Below are positions 13,873 to 21,546 of a DNA stretch of 64,000 bases, piece by piece; the stretch's first letter is position 1; every line of letters starts with the position of its first letter. Where the stretch lies: positions 62,001-126,000 of the forward strand of contig CAWDIJ010000009.1 of the NCBI GenBank assembly GCA_963802375.1. The letters are read 5' to 3'. A program made the translations under genes and the position numbers. Origin of the DNA: JACDAN01 sp963802375. GTDB taxonomy: Bacteria; Actinomycetota; Thermoleophilia; Gaiellales; Gaiellaceae. The notes under the pieces were generated by a model. The model was not told the DNA's origin and did no database searches. It was given only the letters and a program-made list of their open reading frames with translations.

Positions 13873-15521
13873 CGAACCGCGGCGAGATCGCTCTGCGGAT
13901 CTTCCGCGCGTGTCGCGACCTCGGGATGGAGACCGTCGCCGTCGCGGCGCCGGACGATCGTGGCTCGCTCCACGCTCGCTCAGCCGGGGAGACGGTCGAG
14001 ATCCGCAGCTACCTCGACTCGGAGGAGCACGTCCGCGCCGCGAAGGAGACCGGTGCCGACGCGATCCACCCGGGCTACGGATTCCTGGCTGAGAACCCGG
14101 ACTTCGCCGAGGCAGTCGGCGCCGCCGGGCTCCGGTTCGTCGGCCCCAGCGCCGAGGCGCTCCGGTTGGGCGGTGACAAGCTCGAGGCAAAGCGGATCGC
14201 TGTAGAGGCCGGCGTCTCGGTGTTGCCGACCGGCGAGCCGGACGAGGTCGGTTTTCCGCTGATGATCAAGGCGCCGGCGGGCGGCGGCGGGCGCGGGATG
14301 CGCGTGGTCCGCGAGCGGTCCGAGCTCGAGGAGGCGCTCGAAGCGGCGAGACGGGAGGCCAAGGCCGCCTTCGGCGACGACCGCGTCTTCTGCGAGCGAT
14401 ACGTCGAGCGGCCGCGCCACGTCGAGATCCAGCTCCTCGGCGACGGCGAGCGAGTGATCGCTCTTGGTGAGCGCGAGTGCTCGATCCAGCGGCGCCACCA
14501 GAAGGTCCTCGAGGAGTCGCCCTCCACCGCGCTCGACACCGAGCTGCGGAAGGAGATGAGCGACGCCGCCGTCCGCTTCGCCGAGGCGATCGGCTACGCG
14601 AGCGCAGGGACTGCGGAGTTCATGCTCGCCGGGCGGGACTTCTACCTCTTGGAGCTGAACGGTCGCATCCAGGTGGAGCATCCGGTCACCGAGCTCGTGA
14701 CGGGCGTCGACCTCGTCGCGGCCCAGCTCCGCATCGCGAGCGGCGAGCCGGTCGAGGCAAGTGACACTGTGTTACAAGCCCGGAAAGGCGCTGCTGGAGC
14801 CGGGTCGGAGGCAAGTAACACAGTGTTACTAAGCGGCCACGCGGTCGAGGTGCGGCTCTACGCAGAGGATCCCAGGACGTTTCTCCCTCAGGCCGGGCGG
14901 CTCGAGCGGCTGCGGCTCCCGACCGGGATCCGCGTGGATGCCGGAGTCGAGGAGGGCGACGAGATCGGCGTCGGCTACGACCCGATGATCGCGAAGCTGA
15001 TCGCCCACGGCCCGACGCGTGACGAGGCGTTCGCCCGGCTCGCCGACGCACTCGCCGAGACCGAGGTGGCCGGCGTGACGACGAACCTCCCGTTCCTCCG
15101 CTGGCTCGTCGCGCACCCGGCGGTCCGCGCCGGCCGGACGACGACCGCGTTCCTGACGGACTACCCACCGCTGTCCGAGCCTCCTGCCCGGATGCCGAGC
15201 GGGCCCTGGGACGGCGCGTGGCGGCTGAACCTGCCGGCGCCTGCGGCCCACTCGCCGCCGGACGTCGACGAGGCCGCCCATGCCGCCGGACCCGGAGGAA
15301 CCGTGGAGAGCTCCCTGACTGCGCCGATGCCCGGCACGGTGATCCAGGTCCTGGCGCAGGCGGGCGATCGCGTGGCGCACCGGCAGCCGCTGCTCGTCCT
15401 CGAGGCGATGAAGATGGAGACGCCGCTCGTCTCGCCGTACGACGCCGTCGTCAAGGCCGTCCACGTCGCAGAAGGCGATCGCGTGGCAGGCGGTGCGCTG
15501 CTGGTCGAGCTGGAGGAATAA
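13848..15521 (+). CDS. Acyl-CoA carboxylase alpha subunit: biotin carboxylase + BCCP, with in-frame palindrome insertion
   Basis: A 557-residue biotin carboxylase fused to a biotin carrier domain. ATP-grasp features run in order: KLLVANRGEIALRIFRACRD, HPGYGFLAENPDFA, the glycine-rich KAPAGGGGRGMR, ERECSIQRRHQKVLEESPS and ELNGRIQVEHPVTE. The C-terminus ends with a lipoyl-like domain holding VLEAMKMET, the biotinylation lysine. Most homologues read N-T-R where this has N-G-R. Between GEP and GHAVEVRLYAEDP there are 28 residues, about twice the usual gap, encoded by two palindromic repeats (14754-14833). It probably partners the carboxyltransferase at 7399. GTG 13848 lies inside the MFS gene; ATP- and biotin-dependent carboxylation is expected to survive because the insertion falls in a surface loop. 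Confidence 0.85.
   Translation: MAIQKLLVANRGEIALRIFRACRDLGMETVAVAAPDDRGSLHARSAGETVEIRSYLDSEEHVRAAKETGADAIHPGYGFLAENPDFAEAVGAAGLRFVGPSAEALRLGGDKLEAKRIAVEAGVSVLPTGEPDEVGFPLMIKAPAGGGGRGMRVVRERSELEEALEAARREAKAAFGDDRVFCERYVERPRHVEIQLLGDGERVIALGERECSIQRRHQKVLEESPSTALDTELRKEMSDAAVRFAEAIGYASAGTAEFMLAGRDFYLLELNGRIQVEHPVTELVTGVDLVAAQLRIASGEPVEASDTVLQARKGAAGAGSEASNTVLLSGHAVEVRLYAEDPRTFLPQAGRLERLRLPTGIRVDAGVEEGDEIGVGYDPMIAKLIAHGPTRDEAFARLADALAETEVAGVTTNLPFLRWLVAHPAVRAGRTTTAFLTDYPPLSEPPARMPSGPWDGAWRLNLPAPAAHSPPDVDEAAHAAGPGGTVESSLTAPMPGTVIQVLAQAGDRVAHRQPLLVLEAMKMETPLVSPYDAVVKAVHVAEGDRVAGGALLVELEE
14754..14833 (+). repeat. Intragenic palindromic repeat pair (54-nt period)
   Basis: GAGGCAAGT at 14754 recurs at 14808. 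The first unit continues as GTGACACTGTGTTAC (14761-14775, imperfect dyad). The second is AGTAACACAGTGTTACT (14814-14830), a perfect 17-nt palindrome around a central A. The block is clearly AT-richer than its surroundings and stays in frame, encoding EASDTVLQ and EASNTVLL. It looks like a small interspersed repeat that inserted and duplicated inside a coding sequence. Confidence 0.7.
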
Positions 15522-16097
15522 CTAGTCGGACGCGCCGGCAGGGCTCGCGGCGAGCTGCGTGTTCAGGCCGTTCCGCACGAGCAGCGCCGCGAGCGCCGCG
15601 AACGCAAGCACGGCGATCCAGAGGGACGCGTCGCCCCATTCCGGCTTCACCGCCATGTCGAAAATGATCAGGAAGAGGAGCATCGAATCGGCCCGTGTGA
15701 GCGCGAGCAGCCGGCGCAACCGCGCCTGCACCGCCGGCGAAGTCGGCCCCTCCGCAGCGGCGAGCTTTCCGAGCCGCCCGGACTCCGGTCCGAAGAAGAG
15801 CGTTCCGGCGAGGAACGTGATCGCGAACAGCACGAGCCCGATGACGATCCAGTCGTCGCCGAACCCCCAGAACTCGCTGTCGATCACCAGGAGGATGCCG
15901 GACACGACAGCCAGCGCGGACGAGGGAACGAGAACGCGATTGCCGATCCATTCGATGTCCTGGCCGAGTTGCGCCAGGCGCATCGGGTCCGGCGAATTGA
16001 AGGCACGCAGCCCGAAGAACTGCATCATCACGCCCCCGCCAACCCAAATCACCGCCATCGAGACGTGGGCGAACAGCAGGAACTCGTACCAGGTCAT
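15522..16097 (-). CDS. DUF2269-type integral membrane protein
   Basis: A 191-residue protein with four hydrophobic helices. The first, YEFLLFAHVSMAVIWVGGG, contains the His and W-V-G-G-G typical of DUF2269 (predicted integral membrane, possibly haem- or copper-related because of the conserved His). FFGLRAFNSPDPMRLAQLGQDIEWIGNRV follows as the first cytoplasmic segment. ATG 16097 has AGAGGGCGGAA upstream. It follows the SCP-2 gene by 10 nt on the same strand, so they are probably co-transcribed. Function is not established for the family. Confidence 0.78.
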   Translation of the reverse strand: MTWYEFLLFAHVSMAVIWVGGGVMMQFFGLRAFNSPDPMRLAQLGQDIEWIGNRVLVPSSALAVVSGILLVIDSEFWGFGDDWIVIGLVLFAITFLAGTLFFGPESGRLGKLAAAEGPTSPAVQARLRRLLALTRADSMLLFLIIFDMAVKPEWGDASLWIAVLAFAALAALLVRNGLNTQLAASPAGASD

Positions 16098-16107
16098 TTC
16101 CGCCCTC

Positions 16108-16413
16108 TTAGAAAAGGCGTGAGAGCTTCATCGCCGCGCCCATGTCGCCGCGCACCTTGAGCTTCCCGGTCATGTAGGCGGTGGTGGCATTGAGGTCGCC
16201 GGACGCAATCTGCTGAAAGGTCTCCTCCGACGCGGCGATGGTTGCGTCGGCGTCTCCACCGCCTTCGGCGACCTTGACCGTCCCGTCGTCGACGTCGACC
16301 TTCCACGTGCCGGCGCCGTCGATCTCGAAGACGTAGGAGTTGGTCATCCCGGCTGTCTTGGACGGGTCGAGCCGGGTCTCCAGGCTCTCGAAGAACTCGC
16401 GTGCGCTGCCCAT
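16108..16413 (-). CDS. SCP-2 sterol-transfer domain protein
   Basis: A 101-residue single-domain protein of the sterol carrier protein 2 fold. The pattern AREFFESLETRLDPSKTAGMTNSY, a strand VFEIDGAGTWKVDVDDG, then DATIAASEETFQQIASGDLNATTAYMTGKLKVRGDMGAAMKL is the standard SCP2 signature; the final G-K-L-K-V-x-G-D-M-x-x-A-x-K-L is especially diagnostic. It binds lipids or acyl chains in the cytoplasm. The genes for acyl-CoA metabolism nearby fit a lipid-binding role. A TAGGCT element lies 9 nt upstream of the start. Confidence 0.85.
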   Translation of the reverse strand: MGSAREFFESLETRLDPSKTAGMTNSYVFEIDGAGTWKVDVDDGTVKVAEGGGDADATIAASEETFQQIASGDLNATTAYMTGKLKVRGDMGAAMKLSRLF

Positions 16414-16428
16414 GAGGCGGCGAGCCTA
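16414..16428 (-). promoter_or_regulatory. -10 element of the SCP-2 gene
   Basis: Minus-strand TAGGCT (16428-16423) lies 9 nt before ATG 16413. It overlaps the stop codon of the upstream MFS gene, whose frame ends at 16426. Confidence 0.45.
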
Positions 16429-17607
16429 CACGACCGGCTCGGCCGCGAGCTTGCGCCTTCGACCTCCGCGCGGCGACGGCAGCAGAAGCGCGAACGGGAT
16501 CGCGAGCGCCGGAACGGCAGCGCTGACGTAGAGCGCGGTCTCGAGGTCGACGGCGTCGGCGATCGCGCCGAGCGCAGCCGCGGCGACGCCGCCCAGGCCG
16601 ATCGCGAACCCGATCGAGATTCCGGAGGCAAGGCCGAGCCGATTCGGCATGTACTCCTGGGTCATCACCTGGATCAGGCCGAAGGTTCCGACGACGCACA
16701 CGCCGACGAGCGCAAGTGCCACGACGCCGACCGTCCCGCCGAGCGCGATGAACACGAGCGTCAGGGGCGGGACGCTGACAACGCTGGCAAGGAGCACCGG
16801 CCGGCGTCCGATCCGGTCGGCGAGCGGCCCGACGGCCAGCGTCCCCGCGCCGCCCGCGAAGAGCATCAGCGAGAGCAGGTTACTCCCGTAGCTCTCCGAC
16901 CGCCCGAGCTCGACCGCCCACAGCGGCACGAACGTCAGCAGCCCGAACCAGCCGACCGTCCGTGCGGTCACGACGCCGAGGAGGAGCGCGAAGGCGCCAG
17001 GGCGGTCCTCGCCGGCAGCCACTCGCCCTGTCCTCCGCTCCGGCGCGAAGCCCTGGAGGTAGGGCAGGGAGCGGAGGAGCAACACGGCGACGGCGACGGA
17101 CGGCAGCGCCAGGAGTAGTCCGCCCCAACGCCCGAAGACCAGCATCACCGGCGCGGCCGAGACGGCGCCGAGCGCCACGCCCAGGTTTCCCCCGATCGAG
17201 AAGAGCGACATCCCGCTCGCCTTCCGGTGGCCGCTGACGAAGCTGGCAAATTTGGTGCCTTCAGGGTGATAGGCCGCGGTTCCGAGCCCGGAGACGACGA
17301 CGAACAGCACGCACAGCCCGTAGGAGCCCGAGACCGCCGCCAGCGCCATGCCGATGCCGGCCAGTAACACGCCCGTCGGCAGGAGCCACACCGCTCCCCG
17401 CCGGTCGGACCAGTGCCCGAAGATCGGCTGCACGAGCGAGGATGCGGCGGCCGAGGCGAAGACCAGCCCTCCCGCCTGCGTGTAGCTCAGGTCGAAGCGC
17501 GAGACGAGAAACGGGAGCAGCGCGGGCAGGACCCCGTTCGCGAAATCCGTCGCGAGGTGGCCCGCCGAGAGGGCCGCGATCGCCTTCCTGTCGACCTCAC
17601 GCCGCAC
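16426..17607 (-). CDS. MFS transporter
   Basis: A 393-residue, 12-helix major facilitator superfamily permease. FGHWSDRRGAVWLLPTG at the loop between TM2 and TM3 and ADRIGRRPVLL in the second half are the expected motifs. HPEGTKFASFVSGHRKASGMSLFSIGGNLG resembles fosmidomycin-resistance type (Fsr-like) transporters, in which the H-P-E/Q segment is conserved, so an efflux role is plausible; the substrate is unknown. The GTG start at 17607 is set by a TAGCCT element exactly 6 nt upstream. Confidence 0.82.
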   Translation of the reverse strand: MRREVDRKAIAALSAGHLATDFANGVLPALLPFLVSRFDLSYTQAGGLVFASAAASSLVQPIFGHWSDRRGAVWLLPTGVLLAGIGMALAAVSGSYGLCVLFVVVSGLGTAAYHPEGTKFASFVSGHRKASGMSLFSIGGNLGVALGAVSAAPVMLVFGRWGGLLLALPSVAVAVLLLRSLPYLQGFAPERRTGRVAAGEDRPGAFALLLGVVTARTVGWFGLLTFVPLWAVELGRSESYGSNLLSLMLFAGGAGTLAVGPLADRIGRRPVLLASVVSVPPLTLVFIALGGTVGVVALALVGVCVVGTFGLIQVMTQEYMPNRLGLASGISIGFAIGLGGVAAAALGAIADAVDLETALYVSAAVPALAIPFALLLPSPRGGRRRKLAAEPVV

Positions 17608-17619
17608 GGCCGCAGGCTA
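17608..17619 (-). promoter_or_regulatory. Leaderless-type -10 for the MFS gene
   Basis: Minus-strand TAGCCT (17619-17614), six nt (GCGGCC), then GTG at 17607. Confidence 0.6.
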
Positions 17620-17643
17620 GCCATCGGTCGGTGTCGCTCAGAG

Positions 17644-17663
17644 GCGGAGGCCCGTGCCTCCGC
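17644..17663 (-). terminator. 8-bp GC hairpin after the 78-aa gene
   Basis: GCGGAGGC (17644-17651) and GCCTCCGC (17656-17663) pair perfectly around a 4-nt loop, 26 nt after the stop of the minus-strand gene at 17690. There is no U-tract. Confidence 0.45.
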
Positions 17664-17689
17664 ATCGGGCGGCGGCGCTTGCGCTCCGC

Positions 17690-17926
17690 TTAGGCCGCTT
17701 CGACGTCCGCCTTCGGCGGACAGTGGCGCGCAATCAGCGCGCGGGAGAGATCCCAGTGGGCGGAGACGAGCTCGCAGCGATTCTGCTCGAGGCTCAGGTG
17801 GTCCGACTCCATCGCCCGCAGCGACTGGCGCAGAAGGACGAGGTCGGCGATCCGGCCGATCAGATCCTCGACAGTGGGCTCCGAGTCGGCGCGCGCAGGA
17901 ACAGAGGGCAGCAGCGAGGTGCTCAT
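17690..17926 (-). CDS. Hypothetical 78-aa helical protein
   Basis: A 78-residue protein starting MSTSLLPSVPARADSEPTVE, then a heptad-like helix (EDLIGRIADLVLLRQSLRAM and onward through SDHLSLEQNRCELVSAHWDL) that could form a coiled coil. It has a single Cys in the helix and one near the C-terminus (ARHCPPKAD). ATG 17924-17926 follows GGGGAA at very short spacing; a GACACT hexamer six nt upstream suggests another near-leaderless start. It is divergent from the leucyl aminopeptidase gene. I do not recognise a family. Confidence 0.5.
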   Translation of the reverse strand: MSTSLLPSVPARADSEPTVEDLIGRIADLVLLRQSLRAMESDHLSLEQNRCELVSAHWDLSRALIARHCPPKADVEAA

Positions 17927-17998
17927 TTCCCCAGTGTCATCGGCGCAAATCAGGAATTGGTTAAGCGGAGGAAAGAGTTTTCGAAGGTGTGACTGAGT

Positions 17999-18014
17999 TA
18001 GCATCGCCCGTCCC
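17999..18014 (+). promoter_or_regulatory. -10 element of the leucyl aminopeptidase gene
   Basis: TAGCAT at 17999-18004 lies ten nt before ATG 18015, leaving a leader of only a few nucleotides and no ribosome site. Confidence 0.4.
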
Positions 18015-19475
18015 ATGGAGGTTTCGGTATCGGGCCCCGACTCCCTTGCCGTCGAGGGCCGGGTTGTCGCGCTCGCGGTTCGAGACGGCAGCGCTCCTCC
18101 GGGCGAGCTCGGCGAGCGCGTGCGGGCGCTCCTCGACGAGGACGGCTTCGAGGCGAAGGCAGGCGAGGCGGTGCTTCTCCACCTGCCCGCGGACGGCGGG
18201 CACGAGCGGGTCGCGGTCGGTGGCCTCGGCACGGAGATCGACGCCGACGCCGTTCGGACCGCGGCCGGAGGGATCGCCCGGATCATGGCACCGATCGGAG
18301 GGACGCTCAGGTGGATGCTGGACGACTCGCTTCCACTGCCGTCCGCCGAGCAGGCTCGCGCCGCCGTCGAGGGGCTGGTCATGGGCGGGTACGACCCTGG
18401 GCTTCGGAAGACGGATGGTCGGAAAGAGCTGCTCGACGGCGTGGTCTTCGTCGGCGGCGACGATGTGGTTCTCGCCGAGGCGAAACGTGCGGCCGTGGTC
18501 GCGCGCTGGGCGAATCGTGCGCGTGACCTCGCGAACGAGCCGCCGAACGAGCTGACCCCGGCGGGGCTCGCCAAGCACGCGGAGCGGATCGCCGCCGAGT
18601 CAGGCGGCCGGCTGCAAGCCGATTCCTTCGGCCGCGAACGGATGGCAGAGCTCGGTATGGGCTCGTTCCTCGCCGTCTCGCAGGGAAGCGCTGAGGAGCC
18701 GCGCACGATCGTGCTCCGCTACGAGCCTCCCGAGGCCGCGGGCGACATGACGCTCGGGCTGGTCGGCAAGGCGGTTACCTTCGACACCGGCGGCATCTCC
18801 ATCAAGCCCGCGCTCTACATGGAGGACATGAAGGGCGACATGGCCGGAGGCGCCGCGGTGCTGGCCGGGCTGGGCGCGATCGCGGAGCTCGGCCTCCCTG
18901 TTCGCGCGATCGGTGTCGTCGGCGCCACCGAGAACATGGTCGGCGGCAACGCGTATCGCCCCGGAGACATCGTCCGGGCGATGAACGGCACGACAATCGA
19001 GATCGTCAACACGGACGCCGAGGGGCGGCTCGTCCTCGCAGACGTCCTCTGGTACGCGCGCGAGCAGGGAGCGACGCACCTCGTCGACTTCGCGACGCTG
19101 ACCGGCGCGATGGAAAAGGCGCTCGGCGACCTCTACGCCGGCGTCTTCGGCAACGACGACGAGTGGCGGGACCGGGTCGCGGAGGCCGGGAATCGAAGCG
19201 GCGACCTTGCCTGGACGCTGCCCATCCACCGCCGCTTTTATCGGTACACCGACTCGGCGTTCGCCGACCTGAAGAACTCGTCCGTTCGCGGCCAGGCGAT
19301 CCCCGCCTACGCTGCCGGGTTCCTCCAGCGGTTCGCCGGAGAGGGCCCGTGGGCTCACATCGACATGGCCGGCCCGGGGTATCTCCGGTGGCCCAGGCCG
19401 GACTACCTCCACCAGGTCGGCGGCACCGGATACGGGGTGCGGCTAATCGCCGAGCTGGCACGCTCCCTCGCGTGA
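18015..19475 (+). CDS. pepA: Leucyl aminopeptidase (M17 family)
   Basis: A 486-residue cytosolic aminopeptidase that removes N-terminal residues from peptides using two divalent metals. The N-terminal macro-like domain covers about 1-160. The catalytic domain has all expected ligands: Lys252 and Asp257 in GKAVTFDTGG, catalytic Lys264, Asp275 in DMKGDMAGGAA, and the signature NTDAEGRLVLAD with Asp334, Glu336 and catalytic Arg338. Length is normal for PepA (about 500). A near-leaderless promoter precedes it. The stop overlaps the acyl-CoA dehydrogenase start by 4 nt, so the two are co-transcribed, though no metabolic link is obvious. Confidence 0.92.
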   Translation: MEVSVSGPDSLAVEGRVVALAVRDGSAPPGELGERVRALLDEDGFEAKAGEAVLLHLPADGGHERVAVGGLGTEIDADAVRTAAGGIARIMAPIGGTLRWMLDDSLPLPSAEQARAAVEGLVMGGYDPGLRKTDGRKELLDGVVFVGGDDVVLAEAKRAAVVARWANRARDLANEPPNELTPAGLAKHAERIAAESGGRLQADSFGRERMAELGMGSFLAVSQGSAEEPRTIVLRYEPPEAAGDMTLGLVGKAVTFDTGGISIKPALYMEDMKGDMAGGAAVLAGLGAIAELGLPVRAIGVVGATENMVGGNAYRPGDIVRAMNGTTIEIVNTDAEGRLVLADVLWYAREQGATHLVDFATLTGAMEKALGDLYAGVFGNDDEWRDRVAEAGNRSGDLAWTLPIHRRFYRYTDSAFADLKNSSVRGQAIPAYAAGFLQRFAGEGPWAHIDMAGPGYLRWPRPDYLHQVGGTGYGVRLIAELARSLA

Positions 19476-20605
19476 ACCTCGACCTCACCGACGAGCACGA
19501 GCTCCTCCGCCGTACGGTGCGCGACTTCGCCGTCGACAGGGTCGCGCCGGTCGCCGAAGAGCTCGACCGCGAGCACCGCTTCCCGTACGAGCTCGTCGGC
19601 GAGATGGCCGAGCTCGGACTGATGGGCATGACGATTCCAGAGGAGTACGGCGGCGCCGGGACCGACACGGTCTCCTACGCGATCGCCGTCGAGGAGCTGA
19701 CGCGAGTGGACTCGTCCGTTGCGATCACGATGGCCGCGCACCACTCTCTCGGGACGCTGCCGATCTACCTGTTCGGGAACGAGGAGCAGAAGCGCGAGTG
19801 GGTGCCGCAGCTGGCGTCGGGCGAGAAGCTCGCCGCCTTCGGGCTGACAGAGCCCGAGGCGGGATCCGATGCCGGCGCCGCGCGCACCCGGGCGGAGCTT
19901 CGGGACGGCGAGTGGGTCGTCAACGGGTCGAAGATGTTCATCACCAACGCGGGGACCGACATCACGGCGTGCGTGACGATCACCGCGATCACCGGCGAGG
20001 AAGAGATCTCGAACATCATCGTCCCGAACGGAACGGACGGGTACGAGATCGCGCCGCCGATGCAGAAGCTCGGCTGGCGCGCGTCCGACACGCGCGAGCT
20101 GTCCTTTCGCGACGTGCGAGTTCCGGAGGGAAACCTGCTCGGGCCGCGTGGCAAGGGGTTCCAGCAGTTCCTCGAGATCCTCGACGGCGGACGGATCTCG
20201 GTGGCCGCGATGGGCCTCGGGCTTGCGCAGGGCGCCTACGACCTGGCGTCGGAGTACGCGCGTGAGCGGAAGCAGTTCGGGAAGCCGATCTCCTCGTTCC
20301 AGGCGATCCAGTTCCAGCTCGCGGACATGGCCACCGAGATCGAGGCCGGCCGGAACATGGTCTACAGGGCCGCGTGGCTCAAGGATCAGGGCCGTGCGTT
20401 CGGGCGAGAGGCGGCGATGGCGAAGCTCTACACGGGCGAGCTGTCACACCGGGCGGCGAACGCGGCACTCCAGATCCACGGCGGCTACGGCTTCATGGAC
20501 GAGTACCCGATCTCTCGCCTCTACCGCGACCAGAAGATCCTCGAGATCGGCGAGGGCACGAACGAGGTGCAGCGGATGGTGATCGCCAAGCACCTCGGCT
20601 TCTAG
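19472..20605 (+). CDS. Acyl-CoA dehydrogenase
   Basis: A 377-residue FAD-dependent acyl-CoA dehydrogenase that introduces the alpha-beta double bond of a CoA thioester. It has the N-terminal helical domain, the central FAD block FGLTEPEAGSDAG and VVNGSKMFITNAG, and the C-terminal QFGKPISSFQAIQFQLADM and LQIHGGYGFMDEYPISRLYRD. The catalytic Glu is in IGEGTNEVQR (residue 361), the position used by short/medium-chain and butyryl-CoA enzymes. Isovaleryl-CoA dehydrogenases place it elsewhere, so a leucine-pathway assignment is doubtful. Electron transfer to ETF is expected. GTG 19472 overlaps the pepA stop. Confidence 0.9.
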   Translation: MNLDLTDEHELLRRTVRDFAVDRVAPVAEELDREHRFPYELVGEMAELGLMGMTIPEEYGGAGTDTVSYAIAVEELTRVDSSVAITMAAHHSLGTLPIYLFGNEEQKREWVPQLASGEKLAAFGLTEPEAGSDAGAARTRAELRDGEWVVNGSKMFITNAGTDITACVTITAITGEEEISNIIVPNGTDGYEIAPPMQKLGWRASDTRELSFRDVRVPEGNLLGPRGKGFQQFLEILDGGRISVAAMGLGLAQGAYDLASEYARERKQFGKPISSFQAIQFQLADMATEIEAGRNMVYRAAWLKDQGRAFGREAAMAKLYTGELSHRAANAALQIHGGYGFMDEYPISRLYRDQKILEIGEGTNEVQRMVIAKHLGF

Positions 20606-20606
20606 G

Positions 20607-20653
20607 GACAAGACCGGTGCCAGACACTCGTCGTGTCCGTTCAGGACACGACG
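20607..20653. terminator. 31-nt dyad (copy 2) with nested 10-bp hairpin between convergent genes
   Basis: 20607-20637 is the inverted copy of the element at 10094: 13-nt arms around CCAGA, with 20 of 21 bases of GTGCCAGACACTCGTCGTGTC shared. In addition CGTCGTGTCC (20629-20638) pairs perfectly with GGACACGACG (20644-20653) over a GTTCA loop. The second stem reaches into the stop end of the kelch gene. It probably terminates transcription from both sides. Confidence 0.65.
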
Positions 20654-21546
20654 CGCTGCTCGACCACCGCGGTGTCGCGGAGCGCTGTCGTGCAGCCGCC
20701 GACAGCGTAGAGCGTCCCGTCGACGTTGAAGAGGGACAGCGCGTGGCGGGCCACCAGCGGCGGCGGGCCTGAGCGCCAGCGACCTTTCCCGGCGTCGTAG
20801 ACCTGGTACGTGTGCTCCCAGACTGCGTGGATCTCGTCGCCCACGACCGCAGCGCCCAGGAGCTCCATCGGTTTCGGTAGGGACGGGCCAGCGCGCCAAC
20901 GACGGCTCTTCGGGTCGAAGATCCAGACCTCGCGCAGCTTCTCCTCGCCGCGCCGGCCGCCGATGACCCAGATCTCTCCGCGGAAGACCACGGCACCGAA
21001 CGCGTGGACGCGTCGCGGAAGTGGACTCGTGGCTCGCCACCGCCCTCCCTCAAGGACATACACGTCCCGTAGCTCTGCGCCGTCGGTGTCGTAGCCGCCG
21101 AGTGCGTACACGCGATCCCCCACGGCCACCGCCGAGTGGTTGTAGAGCACACGCGGAAGCTGTGGCCCGCGCCGCCACCGCGACCGATCGACGTCGTAGA
21201 CGAACACCTGCCTCCCACCGCCGGCCGCCGTCGTCCCGCCAAGCACGAAGAACCTTCGCCCGGCGGTCGCACCCGCCGCGGCACGCACCCGTTCGGGCAA
21301 GCGCGGCAACGCCGACCACGCCTGGACGTCCGGGTCGAAGACCTCGACGGCGTTGAGGCGCCGCCCGGTGTTGCCCACCATCCCGCCGGCCACGTAGATC
21401 CGTCCAGCGATCTCTCCTGCTGCGACGTAACTGCGGCGGTTCGCCAGCGGCGGCCCGAGCTCCCACCCCGTCTGCCGCTCGTCGTCGCCGCCTCCACCGC
21501 ACCCTGCGAGGAGGACGAGCACGAGCGCGCAGCTACGTCTCGGCAA
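20641..21546 (-). CDS. Kelch-repeat lipoprotein
   Basis: A 301-residue exported lipoprotein: signal ending LLAGCG (lipobox, Cys16), then five to six kelch blades. Repeats carry the classic G-G pair and spaced Trp/Tyr, for example GRIYVAGGMVGN, RRFFVLGGTTAAGG, DRVYALGGYDTDG, GEIWVIGGRRGEE and GTLYAVGGCTTAL, each followed by V-x-V-F/Y-D-x-x-x-x-x-W. It should form a beta-propeller on the outer face of the membrane. It overlaps the upstream ATPase gene by 14 nt and is the last gene of the peptide ABC transporter operon, so it may assist substrate binding, but that is inference. Confidence 0.83.
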   Translation of the reverse strand: MPRRSCALVLVLLAGCGGGGDDERQTGWELGPPLANRRSYVAAGEIAGRIYVAGGMVGNTGRRLNAVEVFDPDVQAWSALPRLPERVRAAAGATAGRRFFVLGGTTAAGGGRQVFVYDVDRSRWRRGPQLPRVLYNHSAVAVGDRVYALGGYDTDGAELRDVYVLEGGRWRATSPLPRRVHAFGAVVFRGEIWVIGGRRGEEKLREVWIFDPKSRRWRAGPSLPKPMELLGAAVVGDEIHAVWEHTYQVYDAGKGRWRSGPPPLVARHALSLFNVDGTLYAVGGCTTALRDTAVVEQRVVS

